Part shown: piece after piece, positions 63,868 to 64,000 of the stretch
Numbering within the stretch: the stretch's first letter is position 1
Layout: each line of letters begins with the position of its first letter
NCBI GenBank assembly: GCA_030272585.1
Contig: BSYQ01000005.1
Location: forward strand, 1,674,001-1,738,000
From: Bryopsis sp. KO-2023
Taxonomy: Eukaryota; Chlorophyta; Ulvophyceae; Bryopsidales; Bryopsidaceae
DNA: 64,000 nt
Direction: 5' to 3'
Translations under genes and position numbers: made by a program
The notes under the pieces: model-generated
The model's input: the letters and a program-made list of their open reading frames with translations, nothing else
The model's database searches: none
What the model was told of the DNA's origin: nothing

Positions 63868-64000
63868 CTGCAAATCAGCCACCAAAAAACACCATCACAC
63901 GCAACTCCAGATTTCGCATCCATTTGGGCTGCATTTTCCACTGCAAATTCTGTTTCGCTGGTTCCCAATAATTCTTTAAATTCAAAAGGAAAAAGCAGGG

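Overview
The window is nuclear DNA from a photosynthetic, flagellated protist. The genes are intron-rich with GT/AG junctions and homopolymer-rich introns. They include two kinesins, a probable axonemal protein, a large secreted subtilase, a pterin dehydratase with a targeting-like leader and, at the right edge, the C-terminal exon of a light-harvesting complex (LHC) protein. A chromerid-like alveolate would fit, but that is inference; no species was identified. About a third of the window is young retrotransposon sequence, and runs of T followed by G recur in the non-coding DNA.

Layout: 1-4765 (+) is the 3' part of a gene with two degenerate 3'-5' exonuclease-like domains. 6612-7376 (-) is a RING-H2 gene. 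9824-11611 (+) is a CFAP119/CCDC189-like coiled-coil gene. 12284-17854 is LTR element 1 (gag and pol joined by a -1 frameshift), with a LINE tail inserted in its 3' LTR. 18786-20640 (-) is secreted gene A. 21725-24519 (-) is a short kinesin. 24593-24838 (+) is a possible 56-aa protein. 25104-26797 (+) is pterin-4a-carbinolamine dehydratase. 27094-34013 is LTR element 2 (single Gag-Pol ORF). 34840-36945 (+) is secreted gene B, a paralogue of A. 38556-46970 is LTR element 3 (chromovirus with a -1 frameshift signal, chromodomain and an extra third ORF). 47129-47595 is a hAT-type MITE with a tRNA-like core. 48011-55282 (-) is a multidomain subtilase. 56154-62908 (+) is a second kinesin. 63760-63867 (-) is the LHC C-terminus.

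The most novel items are: (i) genes A and B, which define a four-exon secreted family with a conserved six-cysteine C-terminal module; (ii) an env-position ORF with a RING-like Cys/His pattern in element 3; (iii) slippery heptamers directly abutting the gag stop codon in elements 1 and 3, each followed by a plausible RNA structure; (iv) hydrophobic, probably membrane-bound Gag N-termini in elements 1 and 2; and (v) the tRNA-like hAT MITE. Exon joins were deduced by eye from GT/AG sites, phase and paralogue comparison; there is no transcript evidence.
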